DNA of 16,440 nt, from assembly GCA_905193765.1 (NCBI GenBank), contig CAJJPZ010000038.1, positions 1 to 16,440 of the forward strand, written 5' to 3'. A program made the position numbers and the translations under genes. The DNA comes from an uncultured Eubacterium sp. GTDB lineage: Bacteria; Bacillota; Clostridia; Peptostreptococcales; Anaerovoracaceae. This document shows positions 1-6,789 of the stretch, one piece after another (positions within the stretch are counted from its first letter, which is position 1; every line of letters begins with the position of its first letter). The notes beneath the pieces were generated by a model that saw only the letters and a program-made list of their open reading frames with translations, searched no databases and was not told the origin of the DNA.

Positions 1-59
1 TTTTTGTTGTGTCATGGCTGTAGGCAGTCCTGTATCAGCGGCAGAGCACGGTCGTATCC

Positions 60-105
60 GATAATTGCAATATGATTACCTTGTTGCTTTCATATTGCAA
101 TTATC
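60..105. repeat. Perfect 16-bp inverted repeat upstream of the EF-G-like gene promoter
   Basis: The arms 60-75 (GATAATTGCAATATGA) and 90-105 are exact reverse complements around a 14-nt loop. Each arm also contains the 8-bp palindrome ATTGCAAT (64-71 and 94-101), so the same core occurs twice, 30 bp apart, about three helical turns. The stem is AT-rich and has no T-run after it on either side, so it is a poor intrinsic terminator. Lying just upstream of the promoter at 137-165, it could be a paired operator or the end of an upstream transcript. The rest of 1-59 shows no supportable gene. Confidence 0.6.
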
Positions 106-136
106 TAAAACTTCGCAATATTAGAGCCTAATTCTA

Positions 137-165
137 TTGCTATGTAGCACCTGCAATGGTATAAT
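137..165 (+). promoter_or_regulatory. Sigma-A-type promoter for the EF-G-like gene
   Basis: The -35 candidate is TTGCTA (137-142) and the -10 is a perfect TATAAT (160-165) with a 17-bp spacer. A TG one base upstream makes the extended form TGGTATAAT. Transcription would start near 172, giving a leader of about 30 nt that carries the AGGAGGT ribosome binding site at 189-195. The same TGGTATAAT hexamer context recurs at 6705-6713. Confidence 0.7.
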
Positions 166-203
166 GTCAATATCGTAACAAAAAAAACAGGAGGTCTTAT
201 TAG

Positions 204-2135
204 ATGAAAGGCTATACGAGCGACACGATCAGAAACGTTGCATTACTTGGACACGGCGGTTCAGGAAAAACCACATTCCTCGAAGCCGCACTTCTGGAAA
301 CTAAAGTAATCAGCAGACTTGGCAAAGTTGAAGACGGAAATACAGTATCTGACTATGATAAAATGGAAAAGGAAAAAGGATACTCGATCAGCACTTCTAT
401 CGTTCCGGTAGAATATGAAAAGGTTAAGATCAATTTCCTTGATACCCCGGGATTCTTCGATTTTATCGGTGAAGTTGAAGGGGCGCTGAGAGCTGTGGAA
501 GCAGCAGCGATTCTGGTAGATGCTTCCTCCGGAGTACAGGTTGGTACGGAAAAGGCATGGAACCTCTGCAAGAAGGAAGGCATGCCGAGATTTTTCATAA
601 TCAACAAAACAGATAAAGAAAACGTTGACGTATCAGCAGTTGTTGAAGAACTGAAGGAAAAATTCGGAACATCTGTCGCTACCCTTGATGATAGAGATGC
701 TCTCAGTGAAGCCATCGCTGAAACAGATGAAGAACTGATGGAAAAATTCTTCGATGTAGGCGAGTTCACAGACGAAGAGTTCGCACAGGGTCTCATAAAC
801 GGTATAGGCAGCGGAGACATTGCTCCTGTGCTCGATTGCTCGGCAGTTAAAGGCGAGAAGATCGCAGAAGTACTGGATGCTATAGTTAAGTATGTACCGA
901 CTGCAACAGGCAAAGAATATGAGACTGCTGACGGTGAAACAGTGAAGTGCGACCCTGCAGGCAAGATGTCGGCATTCGTGTTCAAGACCATCGCGGATCC
1001 GTTCCTCGGAAAGATCTCACTGGCAAAGGTGATCTCAGGAAAGATCACGCCGGGAGTGGAAGCATACAATACAAGAGCTGAAAAGGCAGAAAAGCTGGGA
1101 TCGGTATTCTTCCTCAGAGGAAACACTCAGGGAGATGCACCGTCGGTATCAGCGGGAGATATAATCGCTTTCGCCAAGCTCCAGTACACTCAGACAGGCG
1201 ATACGCTCTGCGACAAGGGCGCTCAGGTGACATATCCGCCTATCGCTTTCCCTGAACCTTCCCTTTACAAGGCTATCGAGCCTGCAGACAAGGGCGACGA
1301 TGAAAAGGTCGGCACAGGACTGCACAAGCTCATGGAAGAAGATCCTTCATTCAGACTCGAGAGAAACGTTGAAACGCATCAGAGTCTCCTTGGCGGACAG
1401 GGTGAGATACAGCTGGGTATCATAACAGCAAAATTAAAAGACAAATTCGGTGTCGACGTAGTCGAAGTACCTCAGAAAATAGCATACAGAGAAACGATCA
1501 AAGGCCAGTCGGACGTTCAGGGCAAGCACAAGAAACAGTCAGGCGGTGCAGGGCAGTACGGTGATGTACATATCAGATTCTCACCTTCCCAGGAAGACTT
1601 CGAGTTTTCGGAAGAACTCTTCGGAGGATCAATACCTAAGAACTATGTACCGGCAGTTGAGAAGGGCCTCAGAGAATCCATGGAAAAAGGTCCTCTCGCA
1701 GGATGCAAGGTAGTAAACATCAAGGCTGTCCTCTACGATGGTTCATATCACGATGTAGACTCGAACGAAATGGCGTTCAAGATCGCAGCTTCCCTGGCGT
1801 TCAAGAAGGGTATCGCTGAAGCGAAGCCTTGTCTGCTGGAGCCTATAATGAAACTGGAAATATATGTTCCGGACGATTACATGGGCGACGTAATGGGCGA
1901 CATGAACAAAAGAAGAGGTAAGATTCTCGGTATGGAACCTCAGTCAGGCGGCGGACAGAAGCTTATGGCTGAAGCACCTCAGTCAGAGCTGTTCGATTAC
2001 GCTATCGTCCTCAGATCCATGACTCAGGCAAGAGGAAGCTTCACTATGAAGTTCGAGAAGTACGAGGAAGTTCCTGCACAGATAGCACAGAAGATCATCG
2101 CAGATCATCAGGCAGAGCAGGAAGCCAATAAATAA
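204..2135 (+). CDS. EF-G-like translational GTPase (EF-G2 type)
   Basis: This 643-residue protein has the EF-G domain order. The G domain carries the P-loop GHGGSGKT (16-23), switch II DTPG (80-83) and NKTD (134-137); domain II spans about 250-335, domain III about 350-420, domain IV starts near 424 and domain V spans about 543-643. Domain IV/V signatures such as YHDVDSNE and LLEPIMK are well kept. It is some 50 residues shorter than canonical EF-G. Two features set it apart from the main translocase: the P-loop reads GHGGSGKTT rather than the AHIDAGKTT type, and the switch II residue after DTPG is Phe84 where the catalytic histidine of PGH normally sits. These match the EF-G-like/EF-G2 paralogue family, whose precise role is unsettled; ribosome binding with little ribosome-stimulated hydrolysis is known for some members. 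The start is set by AGGAGGT eight bases upstream. I am sure of the family and unsure of the function. Confidence 0.93.
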   Translation: MKGYTSDTIRNVALLGHGGSGKTTFLEAALLETKVISRLGKVEDGNTVSDYDKMEKEKGYSISTSIVPVEYEKVKINFLDTPGFFDFIGEVEGALRAVEAAAILVDASSGVQVGTEKAWNLCKKEGMPRFFIINKTDKENVDVSAVVEELKEKFGTSVATLDDRDALSEAIAETDEELMEKFFDVGEFTDEEFAQGLINGIGSGDIAPVLDCSAVKGEKIAEVLDAIVKYVPTATGKEYETADGETVKCDPAGKMSAFVFKTIADPFLGKISLAKVISGKITPGVEAYNTRAEKAEKLGSVFFLRGNTQGDAPSVSAGDIIAFAKLQYTQTGDTLCDKGAQVTYPPIAFPEPSLYKAIEPADKGDDEKVGTGLHKLMEEDPSFRLERNVETHQSLLGGQGEIQLGIITAKLKDKFGVDVVEVPQKIAYRETIKGQSDVQGKHKKQSGGAGQYGDVHIRFSPSQEDFEFSEELFGGSIPKNYVPAVEKGLRESMEKGPLAGCKVVNIKAVLYDGSYHDVDSNEMAFKIAASLAFKKGIAEAKPCLLEPIMKLEIYVPDDYMGDVMGDMNKRRGKILGMEPQSGGGQKLMAEAPQSELFDYAIVLRSMTQARGSFTMKFEKYEEVPAQIAQKIIADHQAEQEANK

Positions 2136-2150
2136 CGCATTGAATACATT

Positions 2151-2213
2151 GCTAAAATAAACAGCAGGAGATCAGTAGGCAGATATGCAGACTGGTCTCC
2201 TCCTGTTATTAGC
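2151..2213 (+). other. Strong RNA hairpin between the EF-G-like gene and radA
   Basis: Arms 2160-2176 and 2191-2207 pair over 17 positions with one mismatch and one G-U wobble. An outer GCTAA (2151-2155) pairs with TTAGC (2209-2213) across a small internal loop. The 3' side has no U-run, so this is not a standard intrinsic terminator. It ends four bases before the radA ribosome binding site GGAG (2218-2221). It could be a processing or stability element separating two cistrons of one transcript, or a weak terminator. Confidence 0.55.
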
Positions 2214-2226
2214 GGACGGAGAATAT

Positions 2227-3657
2227 ATGGCTAAGAAATCAAATAAAACGGTATTCGTGTGTCAGGAATGCGGATATGAAAGCGCCAAGTGGATGGGGCA
2301 GTGCATATGCGGCGCCTGGAACACAATGGTGGAAGAAAAAGTCGTCGATATAAATCAGGAAGACAAGCGCCGCAGGGCGTCAGTGTCTGTCGGCAGCAAA
2401 GGGCCGGCAGGTGCGGGCAGACCTTCGAAACTGTCAGAAGTCAGGTCAGGAGAGAAGGCGCGTATCAATACAGGCATAGGTGAGCTGAACCGCGTACTGG
2501 GCGGAGGTCTGGTGGAAGGCTCGCTGACGCTGATATCGGGAGAACCAGGCATAGGAAAATCGACGATAATAATACAGGCAGCAGCTCATATAGCAGCGGA
2601 GAAAGGGACAGTGCTGTATGTTTCAGGGGAGGAATCGGAGGAGCAGATCAAGATGAGGGCCGACAGAGTGTGCGGCAGCCTTTCCGAGAGACTGTTCATC
2701 CTGGCGGAAACCAATATAGAGAACATCGCGGCGGTGTGTGAACAGCTCAAACCGGTATTCCTTATAATCGATTCCATACAGACCATGTACACTGCAGAAC
2801 TGGATTCTGCTCCGGGTAGTGTGTCCCAGGTCAGAGCCTGCGGCAACGAGCTGATGCGTATAGGCAAGGTCAGCAGCATCCCGGTATTCATCGTGGCGCA
2901 TGTGACGAAAAGCGGTGATCTGGCAGGACCGAGGATCGTAGAACACATGGTGGACTGTGTGCTCAGTTTCACGGGCGAGCGGAGCCACGAGATGAGGATC
3001 CTCAGAGCACAGAAAAACAGGTTCGGGACAACCAGCGAGATAGGTGCTTTCGAAATGGCTGAGGGAGGCCTTATGGAGATAGAGAATCTTTCGGGGACAC
3101 TGCTGGAGGAAATGGGAACAGGCAGCGACGGGGCTGTGGCCACGGCCGTATACGAAGGCACGAGACCGCTGATACTGGAAGTACAGGCTCTGACAGCGGC
3201 GTCAGGCGCAGGCTTTGCACGCAGGACTGCCATTGGGATAGAAAACCCGAGACTCAGCATGATAATAGCTGTCCTTGAAAGGAAGATGGGGATATCGCTG
3301 GGAGATCAGGACGTATATGTCAATATAGTAGGCGGTATAAGGCCTGAGGGTACATATACGGATCTGGCTGTGGCGGCGGCAGTGTATTCCTCCTTCAGAG
3401 GCGTACCATTCGGCAGCAAAGTACTGCTGCTTGGCGAGATCGGCCTGACCGGGGATCTGAGAGCTGTGCAGCACAGTGAGAAGATACTGAAGGAGGCTGC
3501 CCGCATGGGATTCGAGCGTATAGTGCTGCCAATAAAAAATGCCGAACGGCTCAAGAAACCGCTGGCAGAAATAAACAGTGCCCGCAGGGCGAGGGGAGAG
3601 ACTCCGCTGAACCTGGTAGGACTCAAGAATATCGCAGGCATGCAGAAGCTGCTTTAG
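2227..3657 (+). CDS. radA: DNA repair protein RadA (Sms)
   Basis: RadA is a RecA-related ATPase and branch-migration helicase acting in recombinational repair. From the start chosen here it is 476 residues. It has an N-terminal zinc finger with Cys12, Cys15, Cys26 and Cys28; Walker A GEPGIGKST (105-113); Walker B ending at Asp182; the RadA-specific KNRFG motif (263-267); and a C-terminal Lon-protease-like domain. An in-frame ATG at 2185 would add 14 residues (MQTGLLLLLADGEY), but it lies in the loop of the preceding hairpin and lacks a good ribosome binding site. ATG 2227 has GGAG five bases upstream and gives the family's usual MAKK N-terminus. The zinc finger is odd: the second pair is Cys-x-Cys where most RadA proteins have Cys-x-x-Cys. 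The gene ends 12 bp from the convergent PHP gene. Confidence 0.96.
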   Translation: MAKKSNKTVFVCQECGYESAKWMGQCICGAWNTMVEEKVVDINQEDKRRRASVSVGSKGPAGAGRPSKLSEVRSGEKARINTGIGELNRVLGGGLVEGSLTLISGEPGIGKSTIIIQAAAHIAAEKGTVLYVSGEESEEQIKMRADRVCGSLSERLFILAETNIENIAAVCEQLKPVFLIIDSIQTMYTAELDSAPGSVSQVRACGNELMRIGKVSSIPVFIVAHVTKSGDLAGPRIVEHMVDCVLSFTGERSHEMRILRAQKNRFGTTSEIGAFEMAEGGLMEIENLSGTLLEEMGTGSDGAVATAVYEGTRPLILEVQALTAASGAGFARRTAIGIENPRLSMIIAVLERKMGISLGDQDVYVNIVGGIRPEGTYTDLAVAAAVYSSFRGVPFGSKVLLLGEIGLTGDLRAVQHSEKILKEAARMGFERIVLPIKNAERLKKPLAEINSARRARGETPLNLVGLKNIAGMQKLL

Positions 3658-3666
3658 GCAGCTTCT
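3644..3666. other. Hairpin at the convergent end of radA with the stop codon in its loop
   Basis: AGAAGCTGC (3644-3652) and GCAGCTTCT (3658-3666) pair perfectly over 9 bp around the loop TTTAG, which contains the radA stop codon TAG (3655-3657). Neither strand has a T-run after the stem, so it is not a classical terminator. It occupies almost the entire space between radA and the convergent PHP gene and may act on both transcripts. Confidence 0.5.
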
Positions 3667-3669
3667 CCG

Positions 3670-4473
3670 TCACAGCCTGTAGAATTCAGGTCTTCTCTGT
3701 CTGAAGATGCTGTAGTATCTGAAACCAAGCGTTCTTGCCAGTTCGGCAGCATCATCGAAATGGAACCGGTAATATTCCGGCGAGTGGGCGTCGGACCCGA
3801 AGGTCAGTATCTCACCGCCCAGCTCCAGATATCTTTTAAGTATGGAACTGCGTGGCAGCCAAATATCGGTACCGTATCTGAAACTTGAAGTATTTATCTC
3901 AAGGCCTTTGCCGTTTTGCACTGCATGTCTGAGTATGGAGTCGATCACATCTGCAACGGAGCTGTAATCGCATATCTTTCCGAGATATCTGTCCGGCAGA
4001 CTGAGATGTCCCAGTATATCATAGTCGCTGTATTTTCTGAGACAGTCATACACATAGGTGTAAAAATCCTCAATGAAGTCCTGCTTGTCAGTGCTGCTGA
4101 AATCGAATGTATGTAGCTCAAGACTGCGGAGGCAGTGGAAGGAACCGATTATGAAGTCATAGTCGAAGCCTCTGGCCGCATTTTGCGCAGCTTCGAACTG
4201 TCCCTCCATTATGCCAGTTTCAAGCCCCGCCAGGATCTCCATTCGTCCCGAATATTCACTACGGTATTTTGTCAGTGCTTCATGGTATGCCGGAAAATCC
4301 GGTATGAACGGGAATTCGGGATCAGGATACCCCGGATCGTAGTGGTCGGTAACAGCGAGGGTCTCTATACCTGAACTGTACGCAGCAGCGAGCATATCGG
4401 CCATAGGCACATCGCAGTCGTCCGAGAAACCAGTGTGTGTATGCATATCGCATCTTAGTATATCATCTGACAT
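3670..4473 (-). CDS. PHP-domain phosphoesterase, histidinol-phosphatase (HisJ) type
   Basis: This 267-residue PHP hydrolase has the expected metal ligands in order: HTH (His11, His13), TDH (42-44), the Glu of LETG (Glu85), the His of GSFH (His113), the His of GHLS (His156) and GSDAH (Asp228, His230). HisJ-type members remove phosphate from L-histidinol phosphate using a trinuclear metal site. No other his gene is nearby, and the gene is last in an operon with a two-component system, so the substrate is unproven. An in-frame ATG at 4482 overlaps the kinase stop as ATGA and would add three residues. ATG 4473 is preferred because AAAGGA (4483-4488) lies eight bases upstream of it. Either way translation is coupled to the kinase. 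Confidence 0.85.
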   Translation of the reverse strand: MSDDILRCDMHTHTGFSDDCDVPMADMLAAAYSSGIETLAVTDHYDPGYPDPEFPFIPDFPAYHEALTKYRSEYSGRMEILAGLETGIMEGQFEAAQNAARGFDYDFIIGSFHCLRSLELHTFDFSSTDKQDFIEDFYTYVYDCLRKYSDYDILGHLSLPDRYLGKICDYSSVADVIDSILRHAVQNGKGLEINTSSFRYGTDIWLPRSSILKRYLELGGEILTFGSDAHSPEYYRFHFDDAAELARTLGFRYYSIFRQRRPEFYRL

Positions 4474-4478
4474 TATGA

Positions 4479-5933
4479 TCATCCTTTCTGATCGTTTTTT
4501 ATGTTCTTTTCAGCTTTCACATAAGGCAGCTCGAACCAGAACGTGGTTCCCTGACCCACCGTGCTGTCTACGCCGAAGTCCACCTTGTGGAGCGTCAGGA
4601 TCTCCTTTACTATGGAAAGTCCCAGACCGGAGCCTTCTGCAGATCGTACCATGTTGGAGCTGGATTTGTAATAGCGTTCCCATACATGGCCCAGTTCGCT
4701 CGGGGCTATACCGATACCGTGGTCTTCCACCCGGCACAGAACCATGCGTCCGCGTTTCTTGAGCGTCACGATGACGGTCTTGTCTTCTCCACAGAACTTC
4801 ATGGCGTTCGTCACGAGGTTGGAGATGACCTGTTTGATCTTGTCCTCATCGCCGTTGACGATGAATCTGGCAGGACTGTTGAGCTCGAAATGATAGCCCT
4901 CTGAATCCTCCATGATCCTGTATGTGTTGAGTATGCTGTTGGCAGCATCCGTTATATTGAAGCTGCCGGGGTTGAGCGTCATTTTTCCGGACTGCATCCT
5001 GGATATCGTCAGCAGGTCGCCTACCAGGGTGTTGAGTCTGTCGGTCTCCTCGATTATGACGTTGAGGTGAGCCTCACGCTTTTCAGGGTTGTTGCCGGAT
5101 ATATCCTTTATCATCTCAGCGTATGATTTTATCATCGTCAGCGGTGTCCTCAGATCGTGGGATACGTTGGCGATGAGATCTTTCTGCATCATGTCCGATT
5201 TTTCCAGCTCGATGGACGCACGTGTCAGGGTATCCGCCAGATTGTTGATCTCTGTGTAGTGTCCTCCCTTGAAGACGATGCCGTACTCTCCGCCGGCAAG
5301 ACGTTCAGCCGAATTCGATATCTTTCGTATCGGTCGCGTTATCCTCACCGACAGATAGAATGATATCAGACAAGCCAGCGCCAGCGCGATGAATGTGACA
5401 TATACCAGCTGGTTGGTGAGTATCTGTATCGTGGATGATACAGGCCACAGCGGTGAGAACACATAGACTATCAGTGGCGTCTTGTCTTTGCCGGTAAGTA
5501 TTATACCGCAGGCCAGGGTGATCTTGGAATCGTCCTGACCTTTGATACGCAGTGTTATATATGTCTTCTGCTCGCTGAAGAGCCTCTGGTTCACCGTGTT
5601 TATCTGCTCGAGATAATACCGCGAGCTTGTATTGTCACCGGATGGTTTGAAGTACATCGTATCCCCGTCGAAGGAAGATATGTATATATAAATATCGTTG
5701 GAATCCGAGATCTTCTCGGTCTTCTTTATGAAGTCCTTGTAGCTGCTGGATACATACGACGTCTTTATGTTTTTCACGACTTTCTCCGTCTGGGAGACCT
5801 TCATGACCTCATAGAAGTTGTTCAGGAAAAGTACCTGAAGGAACCACAGTACGATCATCAGGAATCCGGTGAACAGGATGAAATAGAGCCAGGTCTTGAA
5901 TTTTATACTTCTGTAGTCGATCCTAAGCTTCAA
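4479..5933 (-). CDS. Sensor histidine kinase (two-transmembrane, HAMP, HisKA)
   Basis: The 484-residue kinase partners the response regulator upstream. Membrane segments are at about 14-37 and 174-196. Between them is an extracytoplasmic sensor domain of about 135 residues, typical of Firmicute PhoR/ResE-like kinases. A HAMP linker follows (about 197-250), then the H-box NVSHDLRTP with phospho-acceptor His259, the N-box around Asn372-Asn376, the G1 box DHGIGI (404-409) and the G2 box GSGLGLS (434-440). The start codon is TTG (5933-5931): an in-frame TAG lies four codons upstream, and the next ATG, at residue 26, would destroy the first membrane helix. It overlaps the regulator gene by 11 bp, consistent with translational coupling. 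The signal sensed cannot be told from the sequence. Confidence 0.93.
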   Translation of the reverse strand: MKLRIDYRSIKFKTWLYFILFTGFLMIVLWFLQVLFLNNFYEVMKVSQTEKVVKNIKTSYVSSSYKDFIKKTEKISDSNDIYIYISSFDGDTMYFKPSGDNTSSRYYLEQINTVNQRLFSEQKTYITLRIKGQDDSKITLACGIILTGKDKTPLIVYVFSPLWPVSSTIQILTNQLVYVTFIALALACLISFYLSVRITRPIRKISNSAERLAGGEYGIVFKGGHYTEINNLADTLTRASIELEKSDMMQKDLIANVSHDLRTPLTMIKSYAEMIKDISGNNPEKREAHLNVIIEETDRLNTLVGDLLTISRMQSGKMTLNPGSFNITDAANSILNTYRIMEDSEGYHFELNSPARFIVNGDEDKIKQVISNLVTNAMKFCGEDKTVIVTLKKRGRMVLCRVEDHGIGIAPSELGHVWERYYKSSSNMVRSAEGSGLGLSIVKEILTLHKVDFGVDSTVGQGTTFWFELPYVKAEKNIKNDQKG

Positions 5934-6594
5934 ATTTGTAACCTACCCCTCTTAATGTAACGATGAAATCCCTGTATTTGCCAAGGTTGTTACGGAGATT
6001 CTTGATATGAGTATCTATTGTCCTGTCGTCGCCGAAGAAGTCGTAGCCCCATATGTCGGACAGGAGTTTGTCTCTGGAAAGGGCGATGTTCTTGTTTTCC
6101 ACGAGGTAGAAAAGAAGATCGTATTCCTTCGGCGTGAGATCTATCTTTTTGCCGTCCACCGAGACTGTCCTTGCCGGGATATTTATTTCCAGTCCGTCGA
6201 ATTTCATGATCTTCTCAGCAGGCTTTTCAGCACTGCTGTTCCTGGCAAGTACCGCGTTGACCCTTGCCATCAGTTCCTTAGGGCTGAAAGGTTTGACAAC
6301 ATAGTCGTCTATACCCAGCTCGAAACCGAAGAGCTTGTCGTACTCCTCGCTTCTTGCGGAAAGCATTATGATAGGTATGTCCTTTATTTTCTTTATTTCC
6401 TTGCATGCGGAAAAACCGTCCAGTTTCGGCATCATTATATCCATTATGATAAGGTCGAAATCGTTCAGTTTGCAGAGTCCTACTGCAGTCATGCCATCTG
6501 CTGCTTCTGTGATCTCGTGTCCGTTGAATTCCGAGTATTCGCGGATGACCTCTCTTATTTTCTGTTCATCATCAGCTACAAGTATCTTAGCCAT
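5923..6594 (-). CDS. OmpR/PhoB-family response regulator
   Basis: This is a 223-residue two-domain regulator. The receiver domain (about 1-117) has the acidic pocket Asp8/Asp9, the phospho-acceptor Asp52 in MDIMMPKLDG, Ser79 and Lys101 in VKPF. A winged-helix DNA-binding domain (about 128-222) carries the usual LTPKEYDLL, DDRTIDTHI and LRGVGYKFE segments. It leads the operon regulator-kinase-PHP phosphatase. The GGAGG at 6603-6607 fixes the start. It is transcribed from the left-facing half of the symmetrical promoter region at 6668-6714, where autoregulation is plausible though not shown. Confidence 0.96.
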   Translation of the reverse strand: MAKILVADDEQKIREVIREYSEFNGHEITEAADGMTAVGLCKLNDFDLIIMDIMMPKLDGFSACKEIKKIKDIPIIMLSARSEEYDKLFGFELGIDDYVVKPFSPKELMARVNAVLARNSSAEKPAEKIMKFDGLEINIPARTVSVDGKKIDLTPKEYDLLFYLVENKNIALSRDKLLSDIWGYDFFGDDRTIDTHIKNLRNNLGKYRDFIVTLRGVGYKFEA

Positions 6595-6668
6595 ATTGAT
6601 TTCCTCCCTCCATTCTGTATTTTTAGAATAAAAGTTTATTGTGTACTGTTTGTGAAGCTTATGTAATG

Positions 6669-6695
6669 ATTATACCACAATTTGTTGGCTAACAA
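6669..6695 (-). promoter_or_regulatory. Promoter for the response regulator-kinase-PHP operon
   Basis: On the minus strand the -10 is TATAAT (6674-6669) within the extended form TGGTATAAT. The best -35 is the weak TTGTTA (6695-6690) with a short 15-bp spacer; the extended -10 may compensate. The start of transcription would be near 6662, giving a leader of about 67 nt. Confidence 0.6.
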
Positions 6696-6713
6696 CATAT
6701 TTTGTGGTATAAT
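6685..6713 (+). promoter_or_regulatory. Promoter for the PIN-TRAM / ispDF / proS operon
   Basis: The -35 candidate TTGGCT (6685-6690) lies 17 bp from a perfect TATAAT (6708-6713), again in the extended form TGGTATAAT. Transcription would start near 6720, immediately before a stable hairpin. Confidence 0.65.
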
Positions 6714-6721
6714 CACAGAGA

Positions 6722-6758
6722 ATACGATTTTCCGAAATATACATACCGGAAATCGTAT
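6722..6758 (+). other. 5'-terminal mRNA hairpin in the leader of the PIN-TRAM operon
   Basis: ATACGATTTTCCG (6722-6734) pairs with CGGAAATCGTAT (6747-6758) over 12 bp with one bulged T. It begins within about three bases of the predicted transcription start, an arrangement known to protect mRNAs from 5'-end decay. Only ATTTTAA follows it, so termination would be weak. The ribosome binding site AGGAGG (6773-6778) lies outside the hairpin. Confidence 0.5.
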
Positions 6759-6789
6759 ATTTTAAACTGGATAGGAGGTAATGTACTGA

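Larger units (their letters stand above)
6668..6714. repeat. Perfect 13-bp inverted repeat formed by two divergent -10 elements
   Basis: GATTATACCACAA (6668-6680) and TTGTGGTATAATC (6702-6714) are exact reverse complements separated by 21 bp. Each arm contains the extended -10 TGGTATAAT, one facing left to the response regulator and one facing right to the PIN-TRAM operon. A smaller nested pair, GTTG (6684-6687) and CAAC (6693-6696), continues the symmetry. The repeat could be an operator shared by both promoters, or just the mirror image of two strong -10 sites. Confidence 0.75.

Noticed and set aside
12..88. Minus-strand fragment reading ...IAIIGYDRALPLIQDCLQP and a stop, resembling the end of a protein
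   Set aside because: The frame meets another stop after about 25 codons, has no start, and overlaps the inverted repeat at 60-105. It is too short to support even as a pseudogene.
353..1126. A 257-codon open frame on the minus strand opposite the EF-G-like gene
   Set aside because: It is very Ser-rich and lies wholly within the GTPase coding region, as expected of a codon-bias shadow.
2185..2226. Upstream in-frame ATG extending RadA by 14 residues
   Set aside because: The codon lies in a hairpin loop without a good ribosome binding site, and the extra residues (MQTGLLLLLADGEY) are unlike the family's N-terminus.
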